Assembly (NCBI GenBank): GCA_035294245.1
Contig: DATGLG010000073.1
Coordinates: 1-64,000, forward strand
Origin: DATGLG01 sp035294245
GTDB lineage: Bacteria > Pseudomonadota > Alphaproteobacteria > JACZXZ01
Direction of reading: 5' to 3'
Length of the DNA: 64,000 nucleotides
The position numbers and the translations under genes were made by a program. Positions within the stretch are counted from its first letter, which is position 1. Every line of letters begins with the position of its first letter. Under the pieces are notes generated by a model. That model did no database searches and was not told the origin of the DNA. It was given only the letters and a program-made list of their open reading frames with translations. This document shows, one piece after another, positions 59,988 to 64,000 of the stretch.

Positions 59988-60728
59988 ATGATCGGACGAG
60001 ATGGCATGGCCGTTCTTGACTATACGGCCCTCGAAGGGGCGCATTCATCTCATGATCCTTTCGACTTTGCCGTTGCTACCGGGATGATCAGGCCGGCGCA
60101 TCTCGGGGCAGTCCTCGCGGACTTTCCAGCTATTACTCATTCAGGGTTGATGCCGCTCTCGGCGCTCAAATATGGGCCGGCATTCGCAGCGCTGATTGAT
60201 GAGTTACGGAGCGAGAGTTTCAGCTCGATCCTCTCTCGAAAGCTCGGCCTCGATCTATCGAGACGACCGCTCATGATCACGGTGCGTGGCCGATGCCACG
60301 CAAAGGATGGGCGCATCCACACCGATTCACGGGACAAGGTGGCGACCGCCCTTCTCTACCTGAATAAGCCGTGGGAAAGTGCCGGCGGCCGCTTACGTTT
60401 CCTACGACGCGGCGATTCCCTGGAAGATCCCGTGGCCGAGATTCCGCCGGATGCCGGCACGCTTGCAGCCTTCCGGGTCTGCGCCCGCTCCTTCCACGGT
60501 CACAATCCGTATATCGGCGTACGTCGATATGTGATGCTCAACTGGATGGCCAATCACGCCGCTCTTTGGCGAGAGCTTGCCCGCCACCAGCTGTCGGCAG
60601 GTATCAAGAGCATCCTGTCCGTTTTCCGGAACAGGGATCCTCTCAATACGAATGAGACGTCGCAACACAGTGGATGCAGTCAATGCGACGATCATCTGAG
60701 GCGCTTTCCCCGGCGGAGACCCTTCTGA
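59988..60728 (+). CDS. 2-oxoglutarate/Fe(II) oxygenase-like protein 1
   Basis: 246 residues (ATG 60006 is an alternative start). The jelly-roll metal triad is visible: H111-x-D113 in RIHTDSRDK and H170 or H172 in SFHGHNPY, followed by Arg179/180 for 2-oxoglutarate. The region between (VATALLYLNKPWESAGGRLR) is of the prolyl-hydroxylase-like type. The C-terminus is basic and has a Cys pair (SGCSQCDD). Substrate unknown; protein or small-molecule hydroxylation are both possible. The next gene, 35 nt on, encodes a second oxygenase of this kind. Confidence 0.8.
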   Translation: MIGRDGMAVLDYTALEGAHSSHDPFDFAVATGMIRPAHLGAVLADFPAITHSGLMPLSALKYGPAFAALIDELRSESFSSILSRKLGLDLSRRPLMITVRGRCHAKDGRIHTDSRDKVATALLYLNKPWESAGGRLRFLRRGDSLEDPVAEIPPDAGTLAAFRVCARSFHGHNPYIGVRRYVMLNWMANHAALWRELARHQLSAGIKSILSVFRNRDPLNTNETSQHSGCSQCDDHLRRFPRRRPF

Positions 60729-60763
60729 CAAGGATAGCGACCGCAGTTCCTAGGAGAGCAGCT

Positions 60764-61423
60764 ATGGACGAGCCCAGCACGACAATTGCGCATCGTTTCC
60801 TTGATTGCCTTGGGGAGAGTCGCGTGATCGCTCATCCCTTTCGTCATTGGCTGCTGCGCGACGCCTTACCCGAGGAGGTGGCACTCGACATCACGCGCTT
60901 GCCAATCGGGCTTCCGGAGATTCGCGATACGCAGGGACGGCGCGAGACCCATAATGACATGCGTGTCTTCTTTTCCCCGGAGCGGCGGCATCGCTTCGCA
61001 GTTTGCAGGGAGTTGGCGCTAGCGTTTCAGGCGACCGACACTGTATGCGCGATCGAGTCGCTGTGCGGCGTTCAACTGGGCGGCAGCTTTCTCCGTATCG
61101 AGTATTGCCAGGATACCGATGGTTTCTGGCTGGAGCCACATACCGACATCGACGTCAAGCTGTTCACCATGCTCATTTATGTCTCGACCGATGCAGCGGC
61201 GGAGAGCTGGGGGACCGATATTTATGATGCGTCGATGAATTGGATGGGTTCAGCCCCGGGCTCGTTCAATCGAGGCCTTATCTTCATTCCTGGCGCGAAC
61301 ACCTGGCACGGTTTTCGGCGTCGCCAGCTCAGCGGCATTCGCCGTTCTCTTATCATCAACTACGTCACGACCGAGTGGCGTGCGCGTCACGAGCTGGCCT
61401 TTCCCAATAGCCCGATCTCGTGA
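60764..61423 (+). CDS. 2-oxoglutarate/Fe(II) oxygenase-like protein 2
   Basis: 219 residues from ATG 60764 with TAGGAGAG upstream. The triad is H126-x-D128 (LEPHTDIDVKLFTMLIYVS) and H182 (NTWHGF), with Arg193/194 in GIRRSLIINYV. It differs clearly from the gene before it but has the same layout, so the two may act together or as a heteromer. The substrate is unknown. Both need O2 and iron, which is notable under a FixK-type box. Confidence 0.78.
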   Translation: MDEPSTTIAHRFLDCLGESRVIAHPFRHWLLRDALPEEVALDITRLPIGLPEIRDTQGRRETHNDMRVFFSPERRHRFAVCRELALAFQATDTVCAIESLCGVQLGGSFLRIEYCQDTDGFWLEPHTDIDVKLFTMLIYVSTDAAAESWGTDIYDASMNWMGSAPGSFNRGLIFIPGANTWHGFRRRQLSGIRRSLIINYVTTEWRARHELAFPNSPIS

Positions 61424-61520
61424 AGTCAGGAAGCTCGCCCACTTCATACCCAATGTCGGTCGCTCGACGCTCCTTTCGACCACTCCCGAGATTATCGGCT
61501 ATGCCGCGGCATGAGCGATA

Positions 61521-62372
61521 TCAATGGGCCAGAAGAACAGGAAGCCGGCATTCATTGAGAACAGCTCTGGTGGCACCGCCAAAGATGGTTTCGCGCATGC
61601 GGGTATGCCCATAAGCTCCCATCACCAGGAGGTCGGCTCCCTCGTTTGCCGCTTCATCGACGAGTTGCTCACCGATCGGCCAGGCCTTCAGACGGACGTG
61701 CTTGCGTTCGGCCAACACGCCGTGACGCTCCAGCCATACGCCGACGTCATCGAGCGAGGGCTCCAGCGGCGCGCCTTTGCTGCCCGATAGCAGCAAAACA
61801 CGCCGGGCGAGGCCGAGTAGCGGCAAGGCGGCACTCGCGGCATGCGCTGCCTCGACACTCCCGTTCCACGCCACGGCTACGGAGTCGCCGATCGGTTCAA
61901 CCGGCGCCTTTGGCATCAGAAGGACGGGACGGCCGCTCTCGAGCAGCAAAGCCTCAAGCGTCAACCGCCACTCCGCTTCAACGGCTTCCGGTACTCGACT
62001 AAAAAGGATCAGGTCCGAGACTCGCGCCATCACCGGTAGAGCATCAGCCGACCGACCGCCAAGAATGCGAAAGCTGGCTTGGGCGCCAGGGCCCGAAGTA
62101 ATGAACTTCGCACCCTTGCAGGCTTCCTCATAGAGCAGCTTCGCGCGCCCTGCCCGCGCCTCGATATCCTTCGTCACCTCCGAGATGGCGCGTTCCATGA
62201 TGGAGCCGATATCGTTTATCGTAAGCGGCGGAACCATGTCCTTGGGGTCCGGCTGAACATGGATAACGTCCACATATGCCCCGAGGCGCCGCGCCAACCT
62301 CATGCCGCTTGCGAGAGCGACGCTATCCACCTCGTAACCGGAAATTGGCGCCAAGATTGATCGGATTGCCAT
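61521..62372 (-). CDS. Universal stress protein, two-domain (paralogue B)
   Basis: 283 residues from ATG 62372, GGAGG upstream. It starts AIRSILAPISGYEVDSVALA and ends VLLAH; the C-terminal loop VMGAYGHTRMRETIFGGAT matches paralogue A at 53904. A box with one mismatch lies 56 nt upstream of the start. Confidence 0.9.
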   Translation of the reverse strand: MAIRSILAPISGYEVDSVALASGMRLARRLGAYVDVIHVQPDPKDMVPPLTINDIGSIMERAISEVTKDIEARAGRAKLLYEEACKGAKFITSGPGAQASFRILGGRSADALPVMARVSDLILFSRVPEAVEAEWRLTLEALLLESGRPVLLMPKAPVEPIGDSVAVAWNGSVEAAHAASAALPLLGLARRVLLLSGSKGAPLEPSLDDVGVWLERHGVLAERKHVRLKAWPIGEQLVDEAANEGADLLVMGAYGHTRMRETIFGGATRAVLNECRLPVLLAH

Positions 62373-62428
62373 GATGTCCTCCGCTGTGTCGGAGTTATGA
62401 GCTTGGACACAGTATAAACCGAATGCCA

Positions 62429-62442
62429 CTGACCTACGTCAA
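62429..62442. promoter_or_regulatory. FNR/FixK-like box CTGACCTACGTCAA
   Basis: One mismatch from TTGA-N6-TCAA, 56 nt upstream of the Usp start at 62372. Confidence 0.65.
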
Positions 62443-62582
62443 TCGGGCGCCAATTCACATCCGATCCATATCCGCGATTTCGAGGCCAGGTGCCGGAACG
62501 TGAGGCCCGCCACTTCGCACGCGCGACTGGACACCGTGCTTGCAGAGGAAGTCGTGCTTTGAGCTGTATCGAAGTGGCGCAG

Positions 62583-62774
62583 CTAATCCGTGTCGCGCGG
62601 TATTGCGAGGACGCTGCTGGCGTGCCCAGATTCGACGAGTAAGGTTCCGAGGCGCTCGGCCTCATGCTCCAAGCCAATCCAGCGCAGCTTGACGATCATT
62701 CGCTTGAGCTCACTCGGCCTCAACGCCTGCGGCGAGACGCTCTGGGGATGCTCCTGCCCCGCATAGGTCTCCAT
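62583..62774 (-). CDS. Small unknown protein, 63 residues
   Basis: Starts at ATG 62774 with GAGGAG about 7 nt upstream. It begins METYAGQEHPQSVSPQALRP and has one predicted helix (LKRMIVKLRWIGLEHEAERL) with a C-terminal VLAIPRDTD. I do not recognise a family. It shares a divergent gap and one exact FixK-like box (78 nt upstream) with the Cys4 gene at 62933, which argues that it is real. Confidence 0.65.
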   Translation of the reverse strand: METYAGQEHPQSVSPQALRPSELKRMIVKLRWIGLEHEAERLGTLLVESGHASSVLAIPRDTD

Positions 62775-62852
62775 TGCCTTTCTCCTCATTCGCCTTCGAG
62801 AATTCCCTGTCCGCCTGTCAGGCAAAGGTAATCGGAGAACGGCCTAAAATCC

Positions 62853-62866
62853 TTGATCCAGATCAA
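62853..62866. promoter_or_regulatory. FNR/FixK-like box TTGATCCAGATCAA
   Basis: Exact TTGA-N6-TCAA in the divergent gap, 66 nt before ATG 62933 and 78 nt before ATG 62774. Confidence 0.78.
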
Positions 62867-62932
62867 TGACGGAAGCGATCGCCGTGGAGAAGATAGCCTA
62901 CCCGCGTAAGGCCGAGGAATGGAGCGACGCCC

Positions 62933-63424
62933 ATGGCCAATCAGTGTAGCCACGCGAGACAAGCGGAACGTGCTTCGACCAATCTTGGCCCCGGCGGATG
63001 GTTCGGGAGGCGCTGGGCGCTTGCCGCACGGCAACGGATGCACACATGGCGAGAACGATGGGTGGAGGCGCAGGAGCTTGAGACGCTCGACGACTTGGTA
63101 TTCGCTGAGCTCGGCCTCACGCGGTGGCAAGCCCGACAGCTCGTAAAGGCGCACCCCCGCGCAACCGAGCAGCTCGGCAAAATGTTGCGTCATCTTGACC
63201 TCGACTCCGACGCGTCGGTGGATGAGTCGCTTCTGCACAACGACCTTTACCGTAATTGTGCGCTGTGTATGCACCACCGTGCGTGTCGCCGCTGGTTTGA
63301 TCTAGCGAAAAAGGGTGATCCGTACCCGACCTTCTGTCCCAACGGATGGTACTTCGGGCGCCTCCTCAGACGCAGGCGACTCGCCTCAAAGTCTCATGAC
63401 GAGCCTCGGGCGCCATCCGCCTGA
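62933..63424 (+). CDS. Cys4 protein of DUF6455-like type (copy 2)
   Basis: 163 residues. The middle part (ELETLDDLVFAELGLTRWQA) is the counterpart of the DUF1127-like helices in the 31550 product, and the C-terminus has the same four-Cys pattern: NCALCMHHRACRRWF, then TFCPN, with 16 residues between the third and fourth Cys in both. The rest is diverged, so this is an old duplication. A possible Zn or Fe-S site is inference. It is followed 85 nt later by ubiT. Confidence 0.8.
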   Translation: MANQCSHARQAERASTNLGPGGWFGRRWALAARQRMHTWRERWVEAQELETLDDLVFAELGLTRWQARQLVKAHPRATEQLGKMLRHLDLDSDASVDESLLHNDLYRNCALCMHHRACRRWFDLAKKGDPYPTFCPNGWYFGRLLRRRRLASKSHDEPRAPSA

Positions 63425-63509
63425 AAGGTGGCGTGGCCTCGATATGGCCTACAAACGAGGCAGTGCTGCGTGGGAGAAGGACGCCCGGTCCAATACGGCG
63501 GGAACCGGC

Positions 63510-64000
63510 ATGGCTGACGATGGCGGCCCTTGCACCCCGATCTCGCCGGCATTCCTCTTGGGGCTCGCATTACGGCCCTGCCCGCCCGCCGTGCTCGCTC
63601 CAGCCTGTCGGCATGCGCTTGCCATCATCCACCGATGCCATCCCGAGCTTCATGAACGGATGTGCATGATCGGTGGGGCCGCCTTCGTTATTGAGCCAAC
63701 GGATCTACCGCTCCGATTTATCGTTCGATTCGATTCCCAAGGGCCGCGCCTGCGATTGCAGCGCCCACATGAGCGCTGCGCACGAGTCAGCGCTATTGTG
63801 CGTGGCCCGGTCACCGCCCTCATTGCTCTGCTCGAAGCGCGCATTGATGGCGATGCACTATTCTTTTCTCGCACGCTGTCGATTGAAGGTGACGTCGAGG
63901 CCGTAGTCGCGCTGCGCAACGCAATCGAGAATGTGGAAATCGATCTCATGCGCGACCTCGCAGACGAGCTCGGCCCCTTCAGAGGGCCAGCCCGCGCCGT
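63510..64000 (+). CDS. ubiT: UbiT-like SCP2-domain protein (right end cut by window edge)
   Basis: About 163 residues from ATG 63510 (an in-frame ATG at 63444 is possible); the frame runs off the right edge. The N-terminus PISPAFLLGLALRPCPPAVL and the SCP2 core (IVRGPVTALIALLEARIDGD, LFFSRTLSIEGDVEAVVALR) match UbiT/YhbT. UbiT is a lipid-binding accessory factor needed, with UbiU and UbiV, for oxygen-independent ubiquinone synthesis. ubiU and ubiV would be expected nearby, beyond the edge. This fits the low-oxygen theme of the island. Confidence 0.82.
   Translation, partial: MADDGGPCTPISPAFLLGLALRPCPPAVLAPACRHALAIIHRCHPELHERMCMIGGAAFVIEPTDLPLRFIVRFDSQGPRLRLQRPHERCARVSAIVRGPVTALIALLEARIDGDALFFSRTLSIEGDVEAVVALRNAIENVEIDLMRDLADELGPFRGPARA

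Noticed and set aside
1..64000. CRISPR arrays, insertion sequences, prophage genes, rRNA
   Set aside because: I saw no regularly spaced repeats, no transposase, integrase or phage structural frames, and no rRNA-like stretches.

Overview
The window looks like a chromosome segment of an alphaproteobacterium, most likely in the Hyphomicrobiales/Rhizobiales. The reasons are high G+C, the KdpFA arrangement, an FbpABC-type importer operon, a FixK-type Crp/Fnr regulator with TTGA-N6-TCAA boxes, and many rhizobial-type families (DUF1446/DUF4387, P1B-5 ATPase with a hemerythrin tail, phosphoketolase-acetate kinase). The species cannot be named from the sequence.

Left part (1-12 kb): the window opens inside a kdp operon (kdpA partial, kdpF, and a second very small membrane ORF ahead of kdpF). 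An RlpA-like protein, a beta-barrel porin and a small unknown gene follow. Then comes a seven-gene minus-strand operon: GntR/UTRA regulator, binding protein, permease and ATPase of an ABC importer, DUF1446 (AtuA-like), DUF4387 and acyl-CoA dehydrogenase. Two perfect copies of a 12-bp palindrome precede the regulator, so this looks like a self-contained uptake and breakdown system for an unknown organic acid.

Middle part (12-31 kb): a locus for methylated onium compounds. On the minus strand are a DddP-like M24 protein, a betaine-homocysteine methyltransferase-like enzyme, a dimethylglycine dehydrogenase-like FAD/GcvT protein, a Rieske oxygenase and a GlxA/GbdR-like AraC regulator. Divergently, an OpuC-type betaine importer is followed by a nitrilase-family amidase, an acyl-CoA dehydrogenase and an acyl-CoA ligase. 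Housekeeping genes follow (glmS, glmU, gph) and then tRNA-Val(CAC).

Right part (31-64 kb): past the tRNA the base composition drops visibly and the content becomes a low-oxygen/stress island. It carries a FixK-like regulator, an orphan OmpR-family response regulator and a receiver-only protein. Its other genes encode a Lon-like protease, FtsH, Hsp20, three universal stress proteins, two CBS-domain proteins and phosphoketolase plus acetate kinase, with decayed pta and adh remnants between them. There are also a P1B-5 metal ATPase fused to hemerythrin, a stand-alone hemerythrin, a Cyc2-like porin-cytochrome, a phasin-like protein, an FmdE-like protein, two tandem 2OG-Fe(II) oxygenases, two Cys4 proteins of one family at the two ends, and a partial ubiT at the right edge. 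Ten exact TTGA-N6-TCAA boxes and three one-mismatch boxes sit in the intergenic gaps of this part, many 55-59 nt before a start codon. The simplest reading is a FixK-controlled regulon gathered in one place: fermentative ATP from xylulose-5-P, oxygen-independent ubiquinone synthesis, metal/oxygen-binding proteins and proteostasis for microaerobic or energy-starved cells.
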